A stretch of 64,000 nt of DNA from Clostridia bacterium (GTDB lineage Bacteria > Bacillota_A > Clostridia > Oscillospirales > CAG-272). The position numbers and the translations under genes are program-made. The notes below the pieces were generated by a model. That model was not told the DNA's origin. It made no database searches and was given only the letters and a program-made list of their open reading frames with translations. This document shows positions 1 through 9,044 of the stretch, piece after piece; position 1 is the stretch's first letter; the number at the start of each line of letters is the position of its first letter. The stretch spans positions 30,028-94,027 of the forward strand of contig JAFTUD010000018.1 of NCBI GenBank assembly GCA_017466455.1, written 5' to 3'.

Positions 1-1127
<1,127 letters not shown>

Positions 1128-1154
1128 CTAAAAATACTTCAAAATATTTTTTCT

Positions 1155-1183
1155 ATTATAAATCTAAATTAAGGATTTGTCAA
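1155..1183 (-). promoter_or_regulatory. Sigma-A promoter of guaB
   Basis: On the minus strand TTGACA (1178-1183) and TATAAT (1155-1160) are separated by exactly 17 bases, a full consensus vegetative promoter. The leader to the guaB ATG is about 45 bases and shows no riboswitch-like fold. Confidence 0.85.
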
Positions 1184-1208
1184 CAAAAAAATCAAAAAAA
1201 ATCTAAAA

Positions 1209-2078
1209 TCAAAGCGATTTACATAAAAAAGCTTGAATTTTTTCACTTTGCAAAGCAAAAAAGGCATTTTTTTGTGTGATTTCCGATGGAAAAATTCCGA
1301 AAACGGAAGGACCGCTTCCACTCATTAGCGTGCCGATAGCACCGCATTTAAGCATAATGTCCTTTATCTCGGTGATTTTTGGATTTTGTGCGATGATTAC
1401 GCTTTCAAATTTGTTGTAAAGATTTGATGCAACACCGAGCACATCATTTTTTTCTATTGCAAGCATAATAGGCGAAATGTCACCCCTCTCGGAGCTGAAA
1501 TCTCCGTATTTTTCGTCAAGCATTCTGTATGCGTGGGGAGTAGATATGCTTGAATCATCAATAGCGCAAAGCATATAAGCACCCGAAAATGAAGTAATCG
1601 GCGTAAGCACCTCTCCAATCCCCTCGCAAAGGCAAGTGCCGCCCTTTATGCAAAACGGAATGTCCGCACCTAATTTAGAGCCTAATTCGCATAGCTCATC
1701 GGTTGAAAGAGGAAAGCCAAGCGCTTGATTTAATAAAATCAGCGTTCCCGAGGCGTCCGCACTTCCGCCTGCCATTCCTGCACCTATGGGAATGTTCTTT
1801 TCAATGTGAATTTTTATGTGCGCATTACCGATTTTCAAATGAGATAGAAGTAGCGCACAGGCCTTGTAGGCAAGGTTGCTTTCGTCCCATTTTATAAGCT
1901 TGTTAGAACCGCTAAGCTCAATTTTTATATCCGAGCAGGGAAGCATTTCCAAGGAAATTTCATCATAAAGAGAAACTGATTGCATAACTGAACGAATTTC
2001 GTGATATCCGTCCTCTCGCTTGCCCAAAACATCAAGAAAAAGATTGATTTTAGCAGGAGCCTTAATAAAATATTTCAT
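1209..2078 (-). CDS. ispE: 4-(cytidine 5'-diphospho)-2-C-methyl-D-erythritol kinase
   Basis: A GHMP-family kinase that phosphorylates CDP-methylerythritol in the non-mevalonate (MEP) isoprenoid pathway. The protein has 289 residues, the usual length. It opens with KAPAKINLFLDVLGKREDGY, has the glycine-rich ATP loop PIGAGMAGGSADAS near residue 95, and the C-terminal GTLMSGSGPSVFG motif. The frame is open further upstream, but the ATG at 2078 is chosen because it lies one base after the polA stop, has GAGG 9 bases upstream, and gives a canonical N-terminus. It is the last gene of the TSCPD-polA-ispE operon. Confidence 0.95.
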   Translation of the reverse strand: MKYFIKAPAKINLFLDVLGKREDGYHEIRSVMQSVSLYDEISLEMLPCSDIKIELSGSNKLIKWDESNLAYKACALLLSHLKIGNAHIKIHIEKNIPIGAGMAGGSADASGTLILLNQALGFPLSTDELCELGSKLGADIPFCIKGGTCLCEGIGEVLTPITSFSGAYMLCAIDDSSISTPHAYRMLDEKYGDFSSERGDISPIMLAIEKNDVLGVASNLYNKFESVIIAQNPKITEIKDIMLKCGAIGTLMSGSGPSVFGIFPSEITQKNAFFALQSEKIQAFLCKSL

Positions 2079-2079
2079 A

Positions 2080-4581
2080 TCATTTTGCCTCAAGCCATGT
2101 TTTACCAATTCCAACATCGGCAGTAAGAGGAGCAAGCAGAGCAACTGCGCTCTCCATCTCCCTTTTAAGGATCTGCTTTGCTTGGTCGGCACAGGATTTA
2201 TGCGCTTCAATTATAAGCTCATCGTGTACCTGAAGAATTAGTCTTGCATCGATTTTTGCTTCCTTAAGAGCGTTGTAAACCCTTACCATAGCAATTTTTA
2301 TTATATCCGCCGCGCTTCCTTGAATAGGCGAGTTCATCGCCACTCTTTCTCCAAAGGAGCGAATGTTGAAGTTTTGCGATTGAAGCTCGGGTACATATCT
2401 GCGACGCCCAAACATCGTTTCCGCGTATCCCTTTTCCTTAGCATTAGAAATCAACGATTTTATAAAGCTGTGGACATCGGGATAGGTGAGAAAATAGCTA
2501 TCAATATAGTTTTTTGCTTCCTTTTTTGTGATGTGCAAATCTTTGGCGAGAGAGAAGTCGCCAATTCCGTAAACGATTCCAAAGTTTACAGCCTTTGCGC
2601 GCTTTCTAAGCTCGGGAGTAACCTGGTCAGCAGGCAAGCCGAAAACCTGTGATGCGGTCATTGAGTGAATGTCAATCCCCGAATTGAACGCATATATCAT
2701 ATTTGCATCACCCGAAAGATGTGCAAGGACCTTTAATTCAATTTGTGAATAATCCGCGTCAACAAGCACATAATCATCGGATTTTGTGATGAAATATTTT
2801 CGTATTTGCTTGCCAAGCTCGGTTCTCACCGAAATATTTTGAAGATTAGGCTCGGAGGAGGACAGGCGCCCTGTAACCGTCACCGTTTGATTAAAGGTAG
2901 AGTGGATTCTTCCGTCATCACCCGCAACCTTTACAAGCCCCTCACAGTAAGTGCTTTTCAGCTTCATCAGCTGGCGATACTCCAAAATTTCATCAATTAT
3001 AGGAGATTCATTTTTTAAATCCTCAAGCACATGCACATCGGTAGAATAACCGTTTCTGGTCTTTTTTCCGTGAGAAAGCCCCATTTTTTCAAAAAGAATA
3101 ATACCAAGCTGCTTTGGAGAGTTGATATTAAATTCCTCTCCCGCAAGCATATAAATTCTTTCCTTATACGCTTCCGCCATAGAACTCAGCTTGTCGGAAT
3201 ACTCCTTAAGCCCGTCAACATCAACACGGAAGCCGATTTTTTCCATAGAGGCAAGCACCTTGGCAAGCGGAATCTCAATTTCATCAAGAATTTTTCTTTC
3301 ATTTATCCTGTCAAGCTCATCATTAAGCACCTTGTAAAGCTGATAGACTTGATAAGCTCCGTGTGATGGAGAAAATTCCGCATTAAGATACTTTATGCAC
3401 AAGCTCTCAAGCTCATACGAGGCGTCAGAGGGAGAGGCAAGATAGCCGGCGAGCATAACATCAAAATGACAGTTAATCTCAAAGCTTTTCGCCCAGCTTT
3501 TAACATCGTGACAAATAATCTTGTTTGATGTTAAAAAATCCTCTAAATCGTATCCGTCATAAGAAAAATGATATTTTTCGTTATAAAGATAAAGCTTATC
3601 CTCGTGGTAGAAGATAGCAAGCTCCTCACCCTTTATATCATCAAGCACACCGATAGGAAAGGCGTCCTTCACTTTAGCTGTTGGAGTGGCGGAAATGCTC
3701 TGCCTTTTTGATGGATCAAAGGTGATATTGAATTTTTTTAACAGTGACTCGAATTCAAGCCTTAGGAATAAATCCGAGGCAAGCTCCTCATTAATTCCGT
3801 GATATTCAAAGTCTGAAACGGTTCCTTCAATAGGCGCATCGCAAACAATAGTTGCAAGAAATTTCGATATATAAGCCATCTCCTTGCCAAGCTCAAGCTT
3901 TGTCCTTTGAGAATCGGACATTTTTGCATCCTTATACGATTCATATATACCGTCAAGTGAGCCAAAGTCGGAAATTAGCTTGAATGCACCCTTTTCGCCG
4001 ATTCCGTTAATTCCGGGAATATTGTCGGAGGAGTCGCCCATAATCGCCTTCACATCAATGTATTGAGTAGGCGTAACACCAAAGTCTTCCTTGAACTTGT
4101 CCTCATTATACAGAACATCTTCCTTTGTCTTAACAAGAATAACAGAGCAGCTTGGATTGATAAGCTGTAATGAATCCTTGTCTCCTGTCAAAATATAAGA
4201 ATGAATATCTTTGTCAGTCATAGCAATACGGGAGACGGTGCCGATTACATCATCAGCCTCATATCCCTCAAGCTCAACAACATTAAAGCCAAGTGCCCTT
4301 ACAGCGTCCTTAGCGTAGGGAAGCTGCATAGCAAGCTCCTCGGGCATAGGCTTTCTTGTCGCCTTGTAAAAGTCGTGTGCCTTGTGTCTGAAGGTTTTCG
4401 CCCTCAGATCAAACGCAACAACAGCATAATCTGGCTTTAGCGTGTCAAGATGCCTTTTTAAAATTGTGAGCATTCCGTAAACCGCATTTGTCGGAATTCC
4501 TTCCTTTGTGGAAAGCGGACGAATGCCGTAAAAGGCACGGTTTAAAATGCTGTTGCCGTCAACAATAAGTAGCTTTTTCAT
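2080..4581 (-). CDS. polA: DNA polymerase I, without proofreading residues
   Basis: Repair and Okazaki-fragment polymerase with 5'-3' nuclease, 833 residues. The N-terminal ~290 residues are the flap/5' nuclease (LLIVDGNSILNRAFYGI; IMGDSSDNIPG). A middle domain of exonuclease fold lacks a recognisable DxE metal site, so 3'-5' proofreading is probably absent, as in other Firmicutes. The polymerase domain shows motif A (VDADYSQIELKVLAHLSGD), motif B (KRAKAVNFGIVYGIG) and motif C (LQVHDELI). The ATG at 4581 overlaps the upstream TSCPD stop by one base (TGATG), which suggests coupled translation. A TTG one codon earlier is less likely as the start. Confidence 0.97.
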   Translation of the reverse strand: MKKLLIVDGNSILNRAFYGIRPLSTKEGIPTNAVYGMLTILKRHLDTLKPDYAVVAFDLRAKTFRHKAHDFYKATRKPMPEELAMQLPYAKDAVRALGFNVVELEGYEADDVIGTVSRIAMTDKDIHSYILTGDKDSLQLINPSCSVILVKTKEDVLYNEDKFKEDFGVTPTQYIDVKAIMGDSSDNIPGINGIGEKGAFKLISDFGSLDGIYESYKDAKMSDSQRTKLELGKEMAYISKFLATIVCDAPIEGTVSDFEYHGINEELASDLFLRLEFESLLKKFNITFDPSKRQSISATPTAKVKDAFPIGVLDDIKGEELAIFYHEDKLYLYNEKYHFSYDGYDLEDFLTSNKIICHDVKSWAKSFEINCHFDVMLAGYLASPSDASYELESLCIKYLNAEFSPSHGAYQVYQLYKVLNDELDRINERKILDEIEIPLAKVLASMEKIGFRVDVDGLKEYSDKLSSMAEAYKERIYMLAGEEFNINSPKQLGIILFEKMGLSHGKKTRNGYSTDVHVLEDLKNESPIIDEILEYRQLMKLKSTYCEGLVKVAGDDGRIHSTFNQTVTVTGRLSSSEPNLQNISVRTELGKQIRKYFITKSDDYVLVDADYSQIELKVLAHLSGDANMIYAFNSGIDIHSMTASQVFGLPADQVTPELRKRAKAVNFGIVYGIGDFSLAKDLHITKKEAKNYIDSYFLTYPDVHSFIKSLISNAKEKGYAETMFGRRRYVPELQSQNFNIRSFGERVAMNSPIQGSAADIIKIAMVRVYNALKEAKIDARLILQVHDELIIEAHKSCADQAKQILKREMESAVALLAPLTADVGIGKTWLEAK

Positions 4582-4838
4582 CAATTGTTACCTTCCAAAG
4601 TAGCCTTTTCGATAGCGATTGCAAATTGATCCGCACAGGATGTGCCACGACCGCCACAGTCATTTCCCTTAAGGATTTTGATAACTGTTTCACAATCCAT
4701 TCCGTCAACAAGCTTAGAAATTGCTTTTAGATTTCCGTTACAGCCACCGATAAAGCTTACATTGTAAACCCTTCCGTCAAGTATTTCAAAGGATATGCTT
4801 CTTGCGCATACGCCTCTTGTTTGAAAAAAATGCTTCAT
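4581..4838 (-). CDS. Small TSCPD-domain protein (TIGR03905-like)
   Basis: An 85-residue protein resembling the stand-alone TSCPD family (TIGR03905), named after a motif in the C-terminal tail of some B12-dependent ribonucleotide reductases. Visible features are GGCNGNLKAISKLVDGMD and the CGGRGTSCADQ ending, with several cysteines suited to metal or redox chemistry. The function of the family is not established. The ATG at 4838 has an AAGGAG site 6-7 bases upstream; an earlier in-frame extension is hydrophobic and would run into the divergent promoter. It is the first gene of the operon and overlaps polA by one base. Confidence 0.85.
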   Translation of the reverse strand: MKHFFQTRGVCARSISFEILDGRVYNVSFIGGCNGNLKAISKLVDGMDCETVIKILKGNDCGGRGTSCADQFAIAIEKATLEGNN

Positions 4839-4868
4839 AAAAAACTCCTTGTAGATTTTTTTGCAAAT

Positions 4869-4901
4869 AATATACCATTTTACAAAAAAATGTGCTATTA
4901 T
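4869..4901. promoter_or_regulatory. Divergent extended -10 promoters (polA operon / trmB)
   Basis: Leftward, TGGTATATT (minus strand, 4869-4877) and rightward, TGCTATTAT (4893-4901) both fit extended -10 elements. Neither has a good -35 at 17 bases, so both would rely on the TGn extension. This is the only promoter-like sequence in the ~110-base divergent gap. Confidence 0.35.
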
Positions 4902-4947
4902 ATGTTTGTTTAAGATTATTTTAACAAAAAACGGAGTAAAATTCAAT

Positions 4948-5688
4948 ATGAGAATGAAAAAAAAGCGTCACGGTGGCGAAAGATTGTCATTGCTATCGGG
5001 ACTTATCGTGCAAAACCACAAGGAGCTGTTTGAAAACGCTTCAGGGATCTACGGTCAAGAAAGACCATTGAGAGTAGAAATCGGCTGCGGAAAGGGCGAT
5101 TTTATAAGAGGAAAATGTGAGCAGGAGAAGGATTATAACTATCTTGCCATTGAAAAAATAGCCGATGTTTGTACCTTGGCAGTTGAAAAATACGCAGGCT
5201 TTAAGGGGCTTGGCTCACTTGCTCCGAACGGAGGCTGGCAAACACCCGACGGAAAGATATATCCGCTTGGTGCTGACGGAATTGACTTTACAAACGAGCA
5301 AAAGGGAAATGTTCGCTTTTCGGTTGGAGATGCCTCAGAAAAGCTTAAGGATTTTCCCGATAATTCTGTTGATGCAATTTATGTAAACTTTTGCGACCCA
5401 TGGGGAAAGAAGGGACATGCTAAGCGTCGCTTGACTCATATCGGCTTTTTAAATATGTATTCAAGAATACTTGTTGATGGCGGAAGGCTCTTTTTCAAGA
5501 CTGATAACAGGGCGTTGTTTGACTTTTCTCTTGAGGAGCTTGAAAAATCAAGCCTTTCTCTTGAATATAAGACATATGACCTACACGCCTCGGATATGAA
5601 TGATACAAATATTCAAACCGAATATGAAAGAAATTTCACCGAAAAGGGCTTCAAAATAAATATGCTGATCGCAAAAAACGAAAAGTAA
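4948..5688 (+). CDS. trmB: tRNA (guanine-N7-)-methyltransferase
   Basis: SAM-dependent enzyme forming m7G46 in the tRNA variable loop. It has 246 residues. The start MRMKKKRHGGERL matches the family N-terminus and selects the ATG at 4948 over an upstream in-frame start that lies inside the promoter. SAM motif I is EIGCGKGDFI near residue 48; the diagnostic NFCDPWGKKGHAKRRLTH motif lies near residue 150; FKTDNRALFDFS follows. GGAG lies 11 bases upstream of the start. It diverges from the polA operon and is followed by dpaA after 72 bases. Confidence 0.96.
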   Translation: MRMKKKRHGGERLSLLSGLIVQNHKELFENASGIYGQERPLRVEIGCGKGDFIRGKCEQEKDYNYLAIEKIADVCTLAVEKYAGFKGLGSLAPNGGWQTPDGKIYPLGADGIDFTNEQKGNVRFSVGDASEKLKDFPDNSVDAIYVNFCDPWGKKGHAKRRLTHIGFLNMYSRILVDGGRLFFKTDNRALFDFSLEELEKSSLSLEYKTYDLHASDMNDTNIQTEYERNFTEKGFKINMLIAKNEK

Positions 5689-5708
5689 TGGCATAATTTT
5701 AAAAACCT

Positions 5709-5738
5709 CATACCATTGTTAGTGAGAACTAATTCTCA
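5709..5738 (+). promoter_or_regulatory. Possible sporulation -10 and palindrome before dpaA
   Basis: CATACCAT (5709-5716) resembles the -10 of SigE/SigK promoters, but no well-spaced -35 is evident. The perfect palindrome TGAGAACTAATTCTCA (5723-5738) follows, about 22 bases before the dpaA start, and could be an operator or small hairpin. The location fits known mother-cell control of dipicolinate synthesis. Confidence 0.3.
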
Positions 5739-5760
5739 AATAAATAAAAAGGGAAGCAAT

Positions 5761-6510
5761 ATGGACAAAATCAGTATTATTTCTTCCGATGCAAGGTATG
5801 AGGCTCTTAACGAAATCCTTTTGAAAAACGGATTTGACAGCTGTATTTCCGATGTAAATACACTTAATAGCCCCAAAGCTTTAATATTACCGATAAAAAG
5901 TGCGCTTGCAGATGAGGATTTTTTTAAAATCTCCCAAAATCTAAGTAAGCGCACTATTGTTTTCAGCGGTGAGAGCGATAGACTTGCGCGGTTTTTTGAC
6001 GGAAAAATCATAAATTATGCAAGAGATGAGGAGTTCTTAGACAAAAACGCATATATCACCGCCGAGTGTGCCTTAGGCTTTGCGATAATGGAAATTAAAA
6101 AATCCGTTAAGGACTCAAAATTCGCAATAATAGGCTACGGTCGCATAGGTAAGCATCTTTGCAAAATTCTTTTATCACTTGGCGCACGGGTAAGCGTCTG
6201 CGCAAGGCGTGACGAATCAAGGAAAACGGCAAGTGAGGCAGGTGCCGTTGCGCTTGACCCTGAAGCGATGAAAAGAACTCTTGAAAAATCCGATTTTGAT
6301 GTGCTTTATAATACCGTACCGCAAAAAATCATTGAAAAAAGCATCAGCGACAGTCTATCCCCAAAAACGCGCGTCTATGACCTTGCATCACTGCCGGGTG
6401 GCTTTGAGGATACCGACTTCCCCAAAAGGCTTCTTGCCCTGCCGGGGAAAATAATGCCGTATGCCTCGGCTATGGCGATATTTGATTTTGTCAAGCCATA
6501 TATTGTGTAG
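5761..6510 (+). CDS. dpaA: Dipicolinate synthase subunit A
   Basis: With DpaB it oxidises dihydrodipicolinate to dipicolinic acid, the calcium-chelating solute of the spore core; known homologues (SpoVFA) act in the mother cell under SigK. It has 249 residues. An N-terminal alpha/beta domain is followed by a Rossmann domain with FAIIGYGRIGKHLCKILLSLG at about residues 121-140, which binds NADP(H). The ATG at 5761 has GGGAAG just upstream; the earlier in-frame start falls within the leader palindrome. The gene lies 8 bases before dpaB, a two-gene operon. Confidence 0.93.
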   Translation: MDKISIISSDARYEALNEILLKNGFDSCISDVNTLNSPKALILPIKSALADEDFFKISQNLSKRTIVFSGESDRLARFFDGKIINYARDEEFLDKNAYITAECALGFAIMEIKKSVKDSKFAIIGYGRIGKHLCKILLSLGARVSVCARRDESRKTASEAGAVALDPEAMKRTLEKSDFDVLYNTVPQKIIEKSISDSLSPKTRVYDLASLPGGFEDTDFPKRLLALPGKIMPYASAMAIFDFVKPYIV

Positions 6511-6518
6511 GTATATTT

Positions 6519-7079
6519 ATGATAGGATATGCTTTTTGTGGGTCGTTTTGCACTCACGCACAAAGCCTTAAGGAGCTTGTGGGCTTAAAGGCGCAGGGCT
6601 ATGATATTTTGCCAATAATGAGTGAAAATGTCTACTCAACAAGCACTCGCTTCGGTAGTGCTGACGAATTTATAAAAAGAGTAGAGCAAATAACAGAAAA
6701 AGAGGTAATCCACACAATAGTTGATGCCGAGCCCCTTGGACCTAAGGTGGAGCTTGATGCGCTTGTTATCGCTCCGTGTACGGGAAATACACTGGCAAAA
6801 ATCGCAAGGGGAATTACCGACACTGCCGTTACAATGGCAGCCAAGGCTCATCTTCGCGCTGACCGCCCCCTCGTTATCGCGCTTTGCTCAAACGATGCCC
6901 TAAGCGCAAATTTGCAAAATATAAGCATCCTTCTTGAGCGTAAATGCGTTTATTTCGTGCCAATGAAGCAGGATGATCCAAAGGGAAAGCCCCATTCGCT
7001 AATCTCGGAGCTTGCTCTTGTATCTGACACGCTTGCCCATGCCCTTGAGGGAAAGCAAATTCGCCCATTGTTCATTTGA
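6519..7079 (+). CDS. dpaB: Dipicolinate synthase subunit B, flavoprotein
   Basis: A 186-residue flavoprotein-fold subunit (UbiX/Dfp-like) paired with DpaA. It starts GYAFCGSFCTHAQSLKELVG and carries the family signatures IAPCTGNTLAKIARGITDTAVTMA (split: IAPCTGNTLAKIA, then RGITDTAVTMA) and the C-terminal FVPMKQDDPKGKPHS. In B. subtilis spoVFB is cotranscribed with spoVFA and needed for spore dipicolinate. No terminator is obvious after it; the next element is the promoter of the TPP riboswitch unit. Confidence 0.93.
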   Translation: MIGYAFCGSFCTHAQSLKELVGLKAQGYDILPIMSENVYSTSTRFGSADEFIKRVEQITEKEVIHTIVDAEPLGPKVELDALVIAPCTGNTLAKIARGITDTAVTMAAKAHLRADRPLVIALCSNDALSANLQNISILLERKCVYFVPMKQDDPKGKPHSLISELALVSDTLAHALEGKQIRPLFI

Positions 7080-7089
7080 TGATTAATGC

Positions 7090-7118
7090 TTGACAAGTGC
7101 TTGAATCTATGATAAAAT
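7090..7118 (+). promoter_or_regulatory. Sigma-A promoter of the TPP riboswitch unit
   Basis: TTGACA (7090-7095), 17 bases, TAAAAT (7113-7118). The transcript would start near 7125 and include the whole TPP aptamer. Confidence 0.8.
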
Positions 7119-7164
7119 GAAATCGTGATAAGGCAGACTTATTGCAGATCGCACAATTAAATAT

Positions 7165-7245
7165 TCAGGGGTGCTGTCATGGCTGAGATGGAAATTTCCA
7201 AACCCTTTAACCTGATACGGATAATGCCGGCGTAGGAAGAAGCTT
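7165..7245 (+). ncRNA. TPP riboswitch (THI box)
   Basis: Shows the conserved THI-box blocks in order: CAGGGGTGC (7167-7174), GGCTGAGATG (7181-7190), ACCCTTTAACCTGATACGGATAATGCCGGCGTAGGAA split as ACCCTTTAACCTGATACGG (7202-7220) and ATAATGCCGGCGTAGGAA (7221-7238). The order and spacing match the aptamer that binds thiamine pyrophosphate. The only gene downstream before a terminator encodes a 59-residue membrane protein. Confidence 0.95.
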
Positions 7246-7257
7246 TTCATTGAAATT

Positions 7258-7290
7258 TTACCGCACGGATATTTTCTGTGCGGTAATTTT
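7258..7290 (+). terminator. Expression-platform hairpin of the TPP riboswitch
   Basis: TTACCGCAC (7258-7266) pairs with GTGCGGTAA (7278-7286), followed by TTTT. The T-run is short, so it may be a conditional terminator or a structure affecting the nearby AGGAGAG ribosome site (7297-7303). Confidence 0.6.
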
Positions 7291-7308
7291 GATGAAAGGA
7301 GAGTATGT

Positions 7309-7488
7309 ATGAGCGATATATTTGCAGGATCGCTTTTGATTTCCGGCGCTATGCTGCTTAACGGCGGAATAAGCTATGATGCCGCGCTTCTCGTTATCTT
7401 TGGCGCAGTGTTCTTGATTGTCGGCGCTTTTTTCGGATTTTCAAATGTGTTAAAAAGAAAGAATAACTCAAATAATAATGGCGAATAA
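7309..7488 (+). CDS. 59-residue two-helix membrane protein under TPP riboswitch
   Basis: Not recognised by name. The frame encodes 59 residues: MSDIFAGSLLISGAMLLNGG, then ISYDAALLVIFGAVFLIVGA, then a positively charged KRKNNSNNNGE tail. Two hydrophobic segments (about residues 6-20 and 25-44) suggest a helical hairpin with a cytoplasmic C-terminus. AGGAGAG lies 5 bases before the ATG at 7309; an ATG at 7305 is too close to it and out of frame. It is the only gene between the TPP riboswitch and a strong terminator, so expression should respond to thiamine pyrophosphate. It might assist thiamine or precursor transport, but that is inference from context only. Confidence 0.75.
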   Translation: MSDIFAGSLLISGAMLLNGGISYDAALLVIFGAVFLIVGAFFGFSNVLKRKNNSNNNGE

Positions 7489-7495
7489 GCAAGAG

Positions 7496-7538
7496 ATCAC
7501 CAAGGAGAAATTTCCAGTAATTTCTCCTTGGTGATTTT
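7496..7538 (+). terminator. Strong rho-independent terminator
   Basis: A 17-base-pair stem, ATCACCAAGGAGAAATT with AATTTCTCCTTGGTGAT (7519-7535), six-base loop, then TTTT. It isolates the 59-residue gene from metK. Confidence 0.85.
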
Positions 7539-7576
7539 AGCTCAAAAAAACAATTAAAAAAATTTTGTTAAACCAC

Positions 7577-7605
7577 TTGAAATATGAAAAAGTATGTGTT
7601 ATACT
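7577..7605 (+). promoter_or_regulatory. Sigma-A promoter of metK unit
   Basis: TTGAAA (7577-7582), 17 bases, TATACT (7600-7605). The transcript starts just before the SAM-I aptamer. Confidence 0.8.
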
Positions 7606-7622
7606 ATGCTCGTAAAAATTAA

Positions 7623-7707
7623 TCTTATCAAGAGTAGTGGAGGGACAGGCCCTATGAAGCTACGGCAACCTATCGTGTGACAAGGTGCCAATTCCGTGAG
7701 ATGAGAC
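7623..7707 (+). ncRNA. SAM-I riboswitch (S box)
   Basis: Conserved S-box blocks are present in order: CTTATCAAGAG (7624-7634), GGAGGGACAGGCCC (7639-7652), ATGAAGCTACGGCAACC (7654-7670), GGTGCCAATTCC (7684-7695) and AGATGAG (7699-7705). It sits directly before a terminator and metK, so high SAM should shut off SAM synthetase. Confidence 0.95.
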
Positions 7708-7715
7708 AGTGTGTC

Positions 7716-7743
7716 AATCCGCGGAGACTCCACGGATTTTTTG
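7716..7743 (+). terminator. Riboswitch-controlled terminator before metK
   Basis: AATCCGCGGAG pairs with CTCCACGGATT (one C-A mismatch in the stem), followed by TTTTTT. This is the OFF-state hairpin expected for a SAM-I expression platform. Confidence 0.8.
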
Positions 7744-7761
7744 ATTTTTTAGGAGGAAAAT

Positions 7762-8934
7762 ATGAAGAAGTTTTTCACATCTGAATCAGTAACCGAGGGA
7801 CATCCCGATAAAATTTGTGACCAAATATCGGATGCGATTTTGGACGCAATGCTCGAGCAAGACCCAATGTCAAGAGTAGCGTGCGAAACAATGTGCACAA
7901 CAGGACTTGTTATGGTAATGGGCGAAATTACCACTAAGGCAAGCGTTGATGTTCAGGAAATCGTTCGCAGAACAGTTAGGGAAATCGGCTACGATAGAGC
8001 AAAATACGGCTTTGATAGCGAAACCTGCGCGGTAATCAGCTCAATCCATGAGCAAAGCGCCGATATCGCTCTTGGAGTTGATAATTCCGCCGAGGCAAAG
8101 AGTGGAGAAAATGAAAATGAAAACGGAGCAGGTGACCAAGGACTTATGTTCGGCTATGCCTGCAATGAAACAAAGGAGCTTATGCCTCTTCCGATTTCTC
8201 TTGCTCATAAGCTTGCAATTCAGCTTACAAGAGTTAGAAAGGATAGCATTCTTTCATACCTCAGACCTGACGGAAAAACACAGGTAACGGTTGAATATGA
8301 GGACGGAAGACCGATTAGAATTGATGCAATAGTTATTTCATCTCAGCATAGCCCTGATGTTACTCTTGAGAATATCAGAAAGGACATAATTGAGCATGTT
8401 ATTATGCCAACCGTTCCTGCTGATATGATAGATGAAAATACCAAAATTTATGTAAACCCAACGGGAAGATTTGTAATCGGCGGACCAAACGGCGACACAG
8501 GACTTACAGGCAGAAAGATAATCGTTGATACATACGGCGGTTATTCTCGTCACGGTGGCGGAGCATTCTCCGGTAAGGACCCAACAAAGGTTGACAGAAG
8601 CGCGTCATACGCCGCAAGATATGTTGCTAAAAACATTGTAGCATCGGGCGTTGCCGATAAGTGCGAGGTTCAAATTGCATATGCAATCGGCGTTGCAAAG
8701 CCCGTGTCGGTTATGATTGATACCTTCGGCACTGCAAGGGTTGATGAGGAAAAAATCGCTGAATTTGTAAGCAATAATGTTGACCTAAGACCAAGTGCGA
8801 TTATTGAAAGATTCGGGCTTCGCAGACCGATCTACCGCCAAATCGCAGCCTATGGACATGTTGGTAGGGAGGACCTTGACATTCCGTGGGAAAAGACTGA
8901 TCTTGCGCCAAAAATCAAAAGAGAATTGCTATAA
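7762..8934 (+). CDS. metK: S-adenosylmethionine synthetase
   Basis: Makes SAM from methionine and ATP in the cytosol. It has 390 residues, the normal length. Signatures are [20 protein letters not shown] at the N-terminus, [16 protein letters not shown] near residue 122, and the phosphate-binding [23 protein letters not shown] loop (here [19 protein letters not shown]) near residue 270. The start has AGGAGG 5 bases upstream. It is a monocistronic unit controlled by the SAM-I riboswitch and closed by a terminator. Confidence 0.98.
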   Translation: MKKFFTSESVTEGHPDKICDQISDAILDAMLEQDPMSRVACETMCTTGLVMVMGEITTKASVDVQEIVRRTVREIGYDRAKYGFDSETCAVISSIHEQSADIALGVDNSAEAKSGENENENGAGDQGLMFGYACNETKELMPLPISLAHKLAIQLTRVRKDSILSYLRPDGKTQVTVEYEDGRPIRIDAIVISSQHSPDVTLENIRKDIIEHVIMPTVPADMIDENTKIYVNPTGRFVIGGPNGDTGLTGRKIIVDTYGGYSRHGGGAFSGKDPTKVDRSASYAARYVAKNIVASGVADKCEVQIAYAIGVAKPVSVMIDTFGTARVDEEKIAEFVSNNVDLRPSAIIERFGLRRPIYRQIAAYGHVGREDLDIPWEKTDLAPKIKRELL

Positions 8935-8943
8935 TAAAAAAAT

Positions 8944-8974
8944 AGACCGTAATTTGAAAATTGCGGTCTTTTTT
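8944..8974 (+). terminator. Terminator of metK
   Basis: AGACCGTAATTT pairs with ATTGCGGTCT around a GAAA-type loop, followed by TTTTTT. Confidence 0.85.
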
Positions 8975-8976
8975 AC

Positions 8977-9005
8977 TTGAAAAATATATTTACTTGTGAT
9001 AGAAT
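8977..9005 (+). promoter_or_regulatory. Sigma-A promoter of recD2 operon
   Basis: TTGAAA (8977-8982), 17 bases, TAGAAT (9000-9005) with a TGA extension at 8997-8999. The -35 begins three bases after the metK terminator. Confidence 0.75.
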
Positions 9006-9044
9006 ATAAATGATATTTTCAAATGCTTGGAAAGGGGGATTTTT

